Positions 1 to 5,750 of a stretch of 10,168 bases of DNA are shown here, one piece after another (the first letter of the stretch is position 1; the number at the start of each line of letters is the position of its first letter). The position numbers were made by a program, and so were the translations under genes. The notes below the pieces were generated by a model, which searched no databases, was not told the origin of the DNA, and saw nothing but the letters and a program-made list of their open reading frames with translations. The stretch is from an uncultured Clostridia bacterium (GTDB lineage: Bacteria; Bacillota; Clostridia; TANB77; CAG-508), in assembly GCA_948528155.1 (NCBI GenBank), contig CAOSZT010000080.1:1-10168 (forward strand). The letters run 5' to 3'.

Positions 1-5
1 TAAAA

Positions 6-38
6 AATAAAGTGTACTCTAAATCGTAACACTTTATT
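6..38 (-). terminator. Hairpin with T tract, possible minus-strand terminator
   Basis: A perfect 10-bp inverted repeat (AATAAAGTGT / ACACTTTATT, 13-nt loop) is followed on the minus strand by TTTTTA. It could terminate minus-strand transcripts coming through the recombinase and attachment region. The stem is AT-rich, so it would be weak. The loop side contains one AGTGTACT half-site resembling the palindromes at 2530 and 3192-3367, which may be chance. Confidence 0.4.
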
Positions 39-39
39 A

Positions 40-370
40 GTTAGAATTGTCCCTCATATTATTATTTTTTTACTTGTATGTGTACGGTGAATATGTGATA
101 GTTCAAAAATCCTTGTTTTTGTTGATATTTCAATGAATTTAATTTGTTCACGGACAACATACTTATATCTTTGTATAGGTACTGGGAACATATGTGTCCT
201 ATTCCCTTACAGTACCAATCATTTTTTCAATTTTTTTATCTTTTCTTTATCATGTTTCCTCATACTAGGTTGTCTTTTGTATTATTTTTTTGGTAATTTT
301 TTTATGATTTTTTGGCATTTTTTATGATTCTTTTACTTTTATAATATTTGATGAAATCCTTTTATTTCAA
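40..370. other. Gene-free flank beyond the attachment junction
   Basis: I see no convincing gene on either strand. The plus-strand reading frame at 133-327 has no ribosome binding site and is dominated by Phe/Leu codons of T-rich DNA. On the minus strand only short frames (about 20-35 codons) without ribosome binding sites occur. The stretch is either host DNA or an older element flanking the integrated recombinase element. A bulged hairpin at 178-216 is listed separately. Confidence 0.5.
178..216 (+). terminator. Bulged hairpin followed by T-rich tract
   Basis: GGTACTG (178-184) pairs with CAGTACC (210-216), and GGAA (185-188) with TTCC (202-205). A 4-nt bulge lies on the 3' side. On the plus strand the stem is followed by ATTTTTTC and another T7 run, as in a rho-independent terminator. 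No plus-strand gene is evident upstream, so it could instead be part of a structured transcript or a remnant. Confidence 0.35.
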
Positions 371-424
371 TCAGTTTGTGGTTTCTTTTAAACATAGCAC
401 CGCTATACACTCTACATGTGTTGT
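371..424 (-). other. Attachment-site junction: tail of TrmA/RlmD-like methyltransferase
   Basis: Read on the minus strand in a frame different from the recombinase, this stretch encodes TTHVECIAVLCLKETTN and then TGA at 371-373. A T-HVE-x-V-x-LL tail is characteristic of the C terminus of TrmA/RlmD-family RNA m5U methyltransferases, and 3' gene ends of this kind are used as targets by integrative elements. Positions 5738-5800 encode a very similar tail, TTHVECCSVLYLKDTMK, also directly after a recombinase gene. I infer that this is the element's recombinase-side junction, with the displaced 3' end of the target gene beyond it. A GA dinucleotide in the Glu codon is a candidate crossover core, as in TnpX-type recombinases. 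The 5' part of the target gene is not in the window. Confidence 0.55.
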
Positions 425-2103
425 TTCTCTCTGGTTGCAGTATTATTTGAATGTTGTTTGTCGCTCGCCGCTGTAAATTTATCTTTGCAATTTATCTCTA
501 CTCCGTTTTTACAAACAAATCTTATCGTATATGGATTTATTGTACCATCTTCTAATGTTTCTCCTATTACTACTTTATCAATTAAACATTCAAAAACATC
601 TTTATCAAATTTCGGCATTATATCTATATTTTTAAATAAACTTTTAAACTTGTTTAATCTTTGTTTAATGCTTTCTGTTCTATTTGTTTCTTTTAGTAAG
701 CTCTGTATTTTTTGTTCTACTTTAAGTAATTCTACATTTAAGTTATCAAATTTCTCTGTATATTGTTCTTTATTGATTTTGCCTTCTAAATTTAGTTCTA
801 AAAGATTAGCAAGTTTCTTGTTTATTTTTTCTTTGTTTTTTTCTAGTTTTGTTACTATTGTTTCTGTAGTATTTTCTTTTAAGATATTTTCTATTTCTTC
901 TAAAAATTTTTCTACTACTTTTCTGTTATCATTACAGAGTATTCTATAACCTTGTACAAAACAATCTTCTAGTATTTCTTCTGGAATTGCTTTACAATAT
1001 GGACATTCTTCTTTTCCATGTTTTGCTCTTTTGATACATTGCCATACTACTTTTGCACAATTTCTGTTTGCATTCCAATTTCTTCTAGTTAATAGACTGC
1101 CACAAAATCCACAATATAATTTGCTACTAAAAGGATATTTCTTGCTATAGTTATCATTTCTTCTTCCTGTTTCTCTGTTGCCTACTCTTTTTGTTCTTAT
1201 TTCTTGCACTCTAACAAATAATTCTTTGCTAATAATTGGCTCGTGGTGTTCTTTTAAATAATGCTTGTCTACTTCTCCTAAATTGCTTAACCTTTTATGA
1301 GATATTGGATCTATTGTAAATGTTTTACCCATTAGCACATCACCAATATATTTTTCGTTTTTTAAGATTCCTCTTATTGTTGATTCGCACCATTTTGCCC
1401 CACCTTTTGGAGTTTTTATCCCTTTAACTGTTAGTTCTTTTGCTATGGTACTTGAACCAACTCCTTCGACATATCTCTCAAACATATATCTTACAATACT
1501 TGCTTCTTCTTTATTGATTGTTATTTCTTTTGTTTCAAGATTATAGTTATATCCATAACAACCATTATAACCAATTAACTCTCCTCTGTCTTTCTTCATC
1601 TTTAAACCTAGTAAAACATGCGAAGATATGTTTTCGCTTTCTTGTTGTGCCATTGCACTTAGCAAAGTTAATACTAATTCTCCTTGACCTGAACATGTAT
1701 TAATATTTTCTTCTTCAAATAGTATTGCAACATTTTTCTCTTTTAGCATTCTTACATATTTTAAAGTATCTAATGTGTTTCTAGCAAATCTTGATATTGA
1801 TTTTGTTAGTATCATATCAATTTTTCCTTCCATGCTATCCTGTATCATTTTCATAAAGTTTGTTCTTTTAAAATCTAAAGTTCCACTTATCGCTTCATCT
1901 GCATATATTCCAGCAAATTGCCATTCTGATTTGCTATTTATTTTTTCATCATAATACTTTAATTGTGATTGATAACTATTTAATTGTTCTTCACCCGCTG
2001 TGCTTACTCTACAATATGCACAGACTCTTAGTCTTTCTTTGATTGTTGTTCCTGTCACTCTGTTAATTCTTCCGTTTGTTTTCTCTATGACTTGAATTTC
2101 CAT
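412..2103 (-). CDS. Large serine recombinase (site-specific integrase)
   Basis: The 563-residue protein cuts and rejoins DNA at element ends through a covalent serine-DNA intermediate. The resolvase domain covers about residues 25-170, with the nucleophile in the CRVST motif (Ser34) and the arginine-rich catalytic segment LTKSISRFARNT. A recombinase DNA-binding domain follows (about 190-300). A zinc ribbon comes next, with YCGFCG and, after WQC, ECPYC (about 330-375). A charged coiled coil (about 400-480) and a C-terminal DNA-binding tail complete it. This order and length match TndX/TnpX-type large serine recombinases. The ATG at 2103 has GGAGG five bases upstream. The gene follows the small gene at 2177-2353 and probably shares its transcript. 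Its last Met codon and TAG stop fall inside the apparent attachment site, so the C terminus may change with the integration state. It appears intact. Confidence 0.95.
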   Translation of the reverse strand: MEIQVIEKTNGRINRVTGTTIKERLRVCAYCRVSTAGEEQLNSYQSQLKYYDEKINSKSEWQFAGIYADEAISGTLDFKRTNFMKMIQDSMEGKIDMILTKSISRFARNTLDTLKYVRMLKEKNVAILFEEENINTCSGQGELVLTLLSAMAQQESENISSHVLLGLKMKKDRGELIGYNGCYGYNYNLETKEITINKEEASIVRYMFERYVEGVGSSTIAKELTVKGIKTPKGGAKWCESTIRGILKNEKYIGDVLMGKTFTIDPISHKRLSNLGEVDKHYLKEHHEPIISKELFVRVQEIRTKRVGNRETGRRNDNYSKKYPFSSKLYCGFCGSLLTRRNWNANRNCAKVVWQCIKRAKHGKEECPYCKAIPEEILEDCFVQGYRILCNDNRKVVEKFLEEIENILKENTTETIVTKLEKNKEKINKKLANLLELNLEGKINKEQYTEKFDNLNVELLKVEQKIQSLLKETNRTESIKQRLNKFKSLFKNIDIMPKFDKDVFECLIDKVVIGETLEDGTINPYTIRFVCKNGVEINCKDKFTAASDKQHSNNTATREKQHM

Positions 2104-2176
2104 TTAAACCTCCATTCCGCCTAGAGATAAAACTTAATATTTTTATATCATTTTTTAGGTAAAAAGTAAATTGAAT

Positions 2177-2353
2177 TTATAAAAGTTTGTAATCTTTTAA
2201 GATTTTTCTTTTTATTTCTTGTTGCTCCGCTTCTGTTATTAAGTTCTCTCTAAACAAATTATTTAAGAGTGATAATTCCATACTACAATCTAGCATAGCA
2301 TTATCTTTTAATTGCTTAGAGTTATCTACTTCTATTTCATAATCATGTAGCAT
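2177..2353 (-). CDS. Small SHOCT-like protein upstream of the recombinase
   Basis: A 58-residue open frame runs from ATG at 2351-2353 to TAA at 2177-2179, with AAGGAG at a good distance upstream. The start reads MLHDYEIEVDNSKQLK, the middle has MELSLLNNLFRENLITEAE, and the end is basic (IKRKILKDYKLL). The acidic/hydrophobic helix with LITEAE-x-x-x-IK resembles the short SHOCT-type helical segment, and small proteins of this kind commonly sit directly before serine recombinase genes in clostridial elements. It lies 73 bp upstream of the recombinase start on the same strand, behind the promoter at 2451-2479. Its function is unknown; a role as recombinase accessory or regulator is inference from position. 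The start codon lies inside an inverted repeat (2347-2357 / 2439-2449). Confidence 0.75.
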   Translation of the reverse strand: MLHDYEIEVDNSKQLKDNAMLDCSMELSLLNNLFRENLITEAEQQEIKRKILKDYKLL

Positions 2354-2449
2354 GAAATTACTCCTTTTCTTTAAATTTGAAAAAGAAAAAAGAGCTAAAA
2401 AAATTAGTTTTAAATTCTAACTTTTCTTGCTCTCACTTTTTCATGCTAC
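2347..2449 (-). repeat. Inverted repeat pairing leader 5' end with start codon
   Basis: GTAGCATGAAA at 2347-2357 and its exact complement TTTCATGCTAC at 2439-2449 form an 11-bp perfect inverted repeat about 80 bp apart. In the minus-strand transcript the upstream arm lies right after the -10 box. The downstream arm contains the ATG of the small gene at 2353. Pairing would hide the start codon and enclose the terminator hairpin at 2392-2432. At the DNA level the arms could instead be paired operators. Confidence 0.55.
2379..2432 (-). terminator. Attenuator-like intrinsic terminator in recombinase leader
   Basis: On the minus strand GAGC-A-AGAAAAGTTAG pairs with CTAATTTTTTT-A-GCTC (plus 2392-2432). 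That is about 15 bp with two wobble pairs and one A-A mismatch around a 9-nt AT loop. It is followed at once by TTTTTTCTTTTTC. It lies between the promoter (2451-2479) and the first gene of the recombinase operon, so it would act as an attenuator and not as a gene-end terminator. Confidence 0.65.
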
Positions 2450-2450
2450 C

Positions 2451-2479
2451 ATTATATTATCGTGTTTTTGTAAAATCAA
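2451..2479 (-). promoter_or_regulatory. Promoter of the recombinase operon
   Basis: On the minus strand TTGATT (plus 2474-2479), a 17-bp spacer and a consensus TATAAT (plus 2451-2456) form a sigma-A-type promoter. The start of transcription is expected near 2444-2450, just at the GTAGCATG arm of the leader inverted repeat. A perfect palindrome (2529-2547) sits about 50 bp upstream of the -35 box. Confidence 0.7.
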
Positions 2480-2528
2480 TTCCCTTTTTATTCCCTATTT
2501 TCTTCTTGATATTATGTTGATCTGTTTT

Positions 2529-2547
2529 AAGTACACTAAGTGTACTT
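2529..2547. promoter_or_regulatory. Perfect palindrome AAGTACACT-A-AGTGTACTT
   Basis: Nine-base arms around a central A make a perfect palindrome. It is the best-conserved of six related sites in the window; the others are at 3192-3367. It lies 6 bp past the zinc-finger gene's stop codon and about 50 bp upstream of the recombinase promoter. It is likely a binding site for a dimeric regulator, which cannot be identified from the sequence. Confidence 0.6.
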
Positions 2548-2553
2548 ATTATT

Positions 2554-2784
2554 TTATGCAACTTTTTCTGTATAATTAATTACTGTAATTTCTGTAATTG
2601 CATTCCTTACTGAATTTACTAATTTTTCTAATTGTTTTGCAACCTCATTACTATATGATACTTCGCCACATTGTTTACATACTTGAGATGGCACATTTTT
2701 AATAATGATAATACAATTATCTAATTCAACCATAAATGTTGTATTCTTATCTTCTAAATCTCCTTTACACATAAAACAATTCAT
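2554..2784 (-). CDS. YgiT-type zinc-finger protein, MqsA-like antitoxin
   Basis: The 76-residue protein has two CxxC pairs (Cys3/Cys6 in MNCFMC and Cys36/Cys39 in VCKQCGE) that would bind one zinc ion. Between them are a beta-rich segment and the NVPSQVC motif of YgiT-type zinc fingers. MqsA antitoxins carry this domain followed by an Xre-type helix-turn-helix of about 60 residues. Here only a helical tail remains (EVAKQLEKLVNSV...), so the protein looks able to bind the toxin but has no obvious DNA-binding domain. It starts 1 bp after the stop of the DUF4258 gene, with AAAGGAG inside the end of that gene, so translation is probably coupled. The pairing with a DUF4258 protein supports an antitoxin role; this is inferred, not proven. 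Confidence 0.85.
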   Translation of the reverse strand: MNCFMCKGDLEDKNTTFMVELDNCIIIIKNVPSQVCKQCGEVSYSNEVAKQLEKLVNSVRNAITEITVINYTEKVA

Positions 2785-2785
2785 A

Positions 2786-3109
2786 TTACTTTATCTCCTT
2801 TCTCGTTTTCAAGTCATCTTCCCATTTTATATTATCTGGATAGTATGCAGTAATTATCCAAAGTTCTACTTCATTTAGACCACACACTATATGTAAAACT
2901 TCATTTTTTAAATTTATTCCATATATTAAACAGCTTGGATATGGATAATCATTTTCATATTCTTCTATTATTTCTCCATTTAAAAGAGCATTTTCAATAT
3001 CTTCTTGACTTATATTTCTTTGAAATAATCTAACTATAATATGATTAGTCCATCTAATTTTTCCATCTTTAACCATTTGCTTTATTTTATCTATTTCTAA
3101 TTTTTTCAT
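2786..3109 (-). CDS. DUF4258 protein, probable toxin of a toxin-antitoxin pair
   Basis: The 107-residue protein shows the DUF4258 pattern. WTNHIIVRLFQRNIS (residues 20-34) corresponds to the H-x3-R-x2-x-R-x-I-S core. It is followed by EDIENALLNGEIIEEY, a central Pro/Tyr-rich strand, LHIVCG and the terminal WIITAYYPD. DUF4258 proteins are compact, MqsR/RelE-like folds often next to YgiT-type zinc-finger genes, so an mRNA-cleaving toxin is the likely role; catalytic residues cannot be assigned with certainty. ATG at 3109 is chosen because AGAGG lies five bases upstream. A GTG at 3115 would extend it by two residues but lacks a ribosome binding site. Toxin before antitoxin is the order seen in mqsRA. 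Five palindromes lie upstream. Confidence 0.82.
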   Translation of the reverse strand: MKKLEIDKIKQMVKDGKIRWTNHIIVRLFQRNISQEDIENALLNGEIIEEYENDYPYPSCLIYGINLKNEVLHIVCGLNEVELWIITAYYPDNIKWEDDLKTRKEIK

Positions 3110-3119
3110 AAGCACCTCT

Positions 3120-3160
3120 CTTTATTCTTATTATATTTTATCATATCTATACTAAAAATT
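3120..3160 (-). promoter_or_regulatory. Possible promoter of the toxin-antitoxin pair
   Basis: On the minus strand TATAAT occurs about 15-20 bp before the ribosome binding site, inside GATAAAATATAATAAG. A poor -35 (TTTTTA) lies 17 bp further upstream. The -10 box is good and the -35 weak. The nearest palindrome (3192-3208) lies about 40 bp upstream of this -35. Confidence 0.4.
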
Positions 3161-3191
3161 CTACTTTTACAAAAATTTTTTTATAAAATAT

Positions 3192-3367
3192 AGTTCACTA
3201 AGTGTACTAATCTTTAATACTTTAGTTCACTCGGTGTACTTTTCTTTTAAAATTTGACCAAATTCCAGTACACTTGATGAACTAATCTCTATATTTTTTA
3301 AAATTTAGTACATTTAGTGAACTTTAGCACTCTAACTGGCATTTTTTAGTGGTTCATTTGGTGAATT
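3192..3367. repeat. Phased array of five 17-bp imperfect palindromes
   Basis: Copies lie at 3192-3208, 3224-3240, 3267-3283, 3307-3323 and 3351-3367. A sixth, perfect copy is at 2530-2546. The consensus is AGTwCAyTnrGTGwACT, with outer arms AGTwCA and TGwACT; the last copy is the most diverged. Centre-to-centre steps are 32, 43, 40 and 44 bp, close to three and four helical turns, so the sites would face the same side of the DNA. The array lies upstream of the toxin-antitoxin pair and downstream of the acetyltransferase/PHP operon. It could be operators of an element regulator, an origin-type iteron set or a centromere-like partition site; no DNA-binding partner is in the window. Confidence 0.75.
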
Positions 3368-3703
3368 TTTACATCAAATCTGCTTAAAATTTTTGTTCTT
3401 TTATTAACTCTTGAAGGCTTGTACTTCAATGCATGTAGGCGATGTGTGAACACTCGCTTTCCTGCCCTCATTTTTAATGAGGTATTTTGGTTTTTAATTC
3501 TACTTATGTCTACTTAATCAAATATACTTATCCTTAAATCCTCTTAATTGAAAAAGAATGTACTTTTAAAATTAAGTCAAGGTTGTGCGACAGCACATTC
3601 ATTTTAACCTTGACTTGATTTTATAAAGCACATTAGAATATGTTATGTAGGATTTCAGCTATTAACCACTTAATTTATTTTGTCCTTGGTCAGTTCAAAA
3701 TTT
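3368..3703. other. Gene-free stretch with hairpins
   Basis: No convincing gene. A minus-strand frame of 41 codons (3346-3471) has no ribosome binding site. The stretch 3415-3466 is visibly richer in G+C than its surroundings and may be a fragment of older DNA. Two hairpins occur: CCTCATT-TTT-AATGAGG at 3466-3482, and the larger structure at 3570-3620. Confidence 0.5.
3570..3620 (-). terminator. Long inverted repeat, likely end of the PHP/GNAT operon
   Basis: AAGTCAAGGTT (3574-3584) and AACCTTGACTT (3606-3616) form a perfect 11-bp stem, extended outward by four or five A-T/G-T pairs. Inside it a second small hairpin, GTGC-GACA-GCAC (3585-3596), leaves 9 unpaired bases on one side. On the minus strand it is followed by AATTTT only, so it would be a modest terminator for the operon ending at 3704. 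A cruciform or protein-binding role is also possible. Confidence 0.5.
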
Positions 3704-4324
3704 TCAAAAGTTTTTTAAATTATATTTTTTATCATATATATTTATATATTCTGGAAATTTCTTTATCCACTTATACAAATCTTGTGTATCATAAAAAGAA
3801 TATAATTTATATCCATCTTTTGTAGTATATCTATGTTGCATATTTAAAAAACTTTCAATAAATTTTTGTCCATCCACTGTTTGTCCTTCTGCACACATAT
3901 TTAAAAACTTAATACCATTTTTCATTAAATTTTGTATTTTTTCATACATGCCTTTTAGTAAATAACTTAATACTAATTTATCTTCCCTATATTCAATATC
4001 AATAGCTATCGCCGAAAACAATAAGTAATATGTTCCTCCTGATTTATATTGTAATAAAGTATCTTTATTTATTTCTGTATCTTCTAACTCATTTGTCATA
4101 AATTTGTTAAATTGCTCTTTAGATAATGGTAGTAACGTTATCTCTCCTACTATTTTATTTTTCTTATTATCTCTTACAAATATATGTATATCTGAATTTT
4201 TATTATCCCATTCAATGGTTTGTTCTATTCCTGCTATAGTTGATGACTCTAAATATTCATGTTCTATCTTCCAAACATCTTCAAAATCTTTATTTGTATG
4301 TTTAAACTCTACTTGATATTTCAT
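3704..4324 (-). CDS. GNAT-like acetyltransferase, function unknown
   Basis: The 206-residue protein appears to be a diverged GNAT-fold acetyltransferase, which would transfer an acetyl group from acetyl-CoA to an amine. Supporting features are an N-terminal alpha/beta part with IHIFVRDNKKNKIVGEITL (strands about residues 45-65) and a central strand YYLLFSAIAIDIEYRED (about 103-120), where the catalytic-core strand ends in the usual I-x-x-x-Y/R-x segment. A helix with LLKGMYEKIQNLMKNGIKFLNMCAE follows. The classical Q/R-x-x-G-x-G/A pyrophosphate loop is not clear, so the assignment is moderate. ATG follows AGAGG closely. It begins 8 bp after the PHP gene stop, so it is the last gene of that operon. 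The substrate is unknown. Confidence 0.55.
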   Translation of the reverse strand: MKYQVEFKHTNKDFEDVWKIEHEYLESSTIAGIEQTIEWDNKNSDIHIFVRDNKKNKIVGEITLLPLSKEQFNKFMTNELEDTEINKDTLLQYKSGGTYYLLFSAIAIDIEYREDKLVLSYLLKGMYEKIQNLMKNGIKFLNMCAEGQTVDGQKFIESFLNMQHRYTTKDGYKLYSFYDTQDLYKWIKKFPEYINIYDKKYNLKNF

Positions 4325-4332
4325 TTTAACCT

Positions 4333-5004
4333 CTATTCTTGCTTTATTTTATAATTTCTATTTTTTAAAATTTGTACTAATTGTTTAATATCTTTTATCT
4401 CTACTTCTGTAATAATTCCACCTCGTGCCAAGTCATCTAACCTATGAAAATCTGAATCAGATGTTAATATTTTATTTGTGTTCTTTTCATATTCTAATGC
4501 TTTATCATTTCTTGAAACTTCATCTTGACATCCATTAAATACTTCTATTCCATCTATATATTCTAATGGTGCTAGTTGTATGTCATCTCTAAAAGGATGT
4601 GCTTGTATCAATAAATATCCTTTTTTATTACAAAGTTTATATAATTCTTCTAATGTATATTCATATATTTTTTCATTTTCATATAGAAATTCTTTATCTA
4701 TTCCATATACCAAATAATCACTATCAGTTATTTGTAATGTAATTTCTACTCCTAATAATATATTCATTCCTAGCTCATTTCCATATTGCTTTGCTATATT
4801 AAATCCCTTATATACATAATCTATTTTTTCTTTCCAAGATATATTTCCTAGTCTATTCATTTTACTTTTACTACAATGGTCTGTTATTACAATTGTAAAA
4901 TATCCTTCTTTTTTATATTCTTCAATTATTTGCTTAGCAGATATTTCTGAGCAAGAACTAGACTCTTTTGTATGCAAATGTAGTTCTGTTAAATATTCAT
5001 TCAT
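4333..5004 (-). CDS. PHP-domain metal-dependent phosphoesterase
   Basis: The 223-residue protein has the ordered metal-binding motifs of the PHP family: HLHT (His9, His11), ITDHC (Asp42, His43), GVEI (Glu87), QAHPF (His136), GIEVFNG (Glu154) and TSDSDFH (Asp183, Asp185, His187). A small trinuclear-metal hydrolase acting on phosphate esters or nucleotides in the cytoplasm is expected. The length fits stand-alone PHP proteins such as 3',5'-nucleoside bisphosphate phosphatases and histidinol-phosphatase-like enzymes, but the substrate cannot be read from the sequence. It lies 14 bp after the broken GNAT gene and 8 bp before the second GNAT-like gene, forming a tight operon. It may modify or detoxify a phosphorylated compound; that is inference from context only. 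Confidence 0.88.
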   Translation of the reverse strand: MNEYLTELHLHTKESSSCSEISAKQIIEEYKKEGYFTIVITDHCSKSKMNRLGNISWKEKIDYVYKGFNIAKQYGNELGMNILLGVEITLQITDSDYLVYGIDKEFLYENEKIYEYTLEELYKLCNKKGYLLIQAHPFRDDIQLAPLEYIDGIEVFNGCQDEVSRNDKALEYEKNTNKILTSDSDFHRLDDLARGGIITEVEIKDIKQLVQILKNRNYKIKQE

Positions 5005-5018
5005 TATATTAACACTCC

Positions 5019-5486
5019 TTATTCTATTCTCATTTTCTTTGCATTTTTATCATCTATAAATCCCATACTCTCATACATTTTCATAGCTTTTGGATTTTCC
5101 GTACTTAATTTAAATCTAACAATTCCAAGATCTTTCGCAAAATTTAAACACTCTTCAAATACTTTTCTTTGATATCCTTTTTCTCTATATTCTTCTTTAG
5201 TAAAAACACTCGTAATATAAGCAACTTTGCAACCTAAATCATTTGCTTGCGGAAAATATTTAAAAATTATAAATCCACATATAGAAACAAGTTCATCATC
5301 AATAAATGTACCAAACATATATAAATCTTAATTTATATTATTTTCTAAAAAACATCTAGTTTTATCTTCTAATTCTTTTTGCTCAATTCCTAAATTTCCT
5401 TTATGATCATATATTTGTAAAGCAATTCTTAATGGTATTATTTTTTCAATATCTTCTTTTTCTAATTTTCGTACAACAATATTCAT
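5019..5486 (-). pseudogene. GNAT acetyltransferase gene interrupted by one in-frame TAA
   Basis: A continuous 155-codon frame begins at ATG 5484-5486 behind GGAAGGA and reads MNIVVRKLEKEDIEKIIPLR, a typical GNAT start. It is stopped by TAA at 5328-5330 (codon 53) and continues in the same frame through the rest of the domain. The continuing part has FGTFIDDELVSICGF (strand), VAYITSVFTKEEYREKGYQRKVFEECLNFAK (catalytic strand and acetyl-CoA loop) and MKMYESMGFIDD (family C-terminal signature). There is no frame change, so a single base substitution explains the break. Re-initiation at the internal ATG (5318) would give 99 residues lacking the first helices, without a ribosome binding site. It is the first gene of the operon with the PHP and second GNAT genes. 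Sequencing error is the main alternative. Confidence 0.8.
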
Positions 5487-5530
5487 AATTATTTATCCTT
5501 CCTATTAATAAATTCCATATTATTTTACTA

Positions 5531-5567
5531 TAAAAAACAAAAAAAGAAAGTGCTTTTCTAAACACTT
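5531..5567 (-). terminator. Intrinsic terminator downstream of recombinase remnants
   Basis: On the minus strand AAGTGTTT-AGAA-AAGCACTT (plus 5548-5567) forms an 8-bp stem with one G-T pair and a 4-nt loop. It is followed by TCTTTTTTTGTTTTTT. It separates the recombinase remnants from the acetyltransferase/PHP operon, which therefore needs its own promoter within 5490-5530. Confidence 0.75.
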
Positions 5568-5612
5568 CCAATTAAGTTTTATCTCCAAACATTTTAATTT
5601 TTTATAATCAAA

Positions 5613-5750
5613 TTATACTACTCCGCACACCATATCTACCTCTATCGTTACCTTAATTTTATTATTTTCTACTCTTTTAACCTTATTTTTACCTTTTCTT
5701 TCAAAACTAATAAAATCTTCAAATGCACTAAATTCAACTATTTCATCGTA
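5613..5750 (-). pseudogene. C-terminal remnant of a serine recombinase
   Basis: A minus-strand frame ending in TAA at 5613-5615 reads YDEIVEFSAFEDFISFERKG, then KNKVKRVENNKIKVTIEVDM and a short tail. It aligns without gaps of note to the C terminus of the neighbouring remnant at 5846-6634 (YKNIVLLDFIDQQNFIAYDR ... KKVRVRVECDM). Both match the usual end of clostridial large serine recombinases. Only about 46 codons remain; everything upstream is replaced by the attachment junction at 5738-5800. It therefore looks like the stump of an older element into whose end another element inserted. Confidence 0.6.

Noticed and set aside
133..327. 64-codon plus-strand frame, Phe/Leu-rich
   Set aside because: No ribosome binding site, composition explained by T-rich DNA, and it contains a bulged hairpin; no family resemblance.
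3192..3367. CRISPR array
   Set aside because: Repeats are 17 bp, palindromic and imperfect, spacers are 15-27 bp, and there is no cas gene.
3346..3471. 41-codon minus-strand frame MRAGKRVFTHRL...
   Set aside because: It starts inside a small palindrome without a ribosome binding site and overlaps the most diverged copy of the repeat array; probably chance or a relic.
5019..5318. 99-residue acetyltransferase as an intact short gene
   Set aside because: The start at 5318 lacks a ribosome binding site, and the frame continues upstream to a well-placed start at 5486 with only one stop between.
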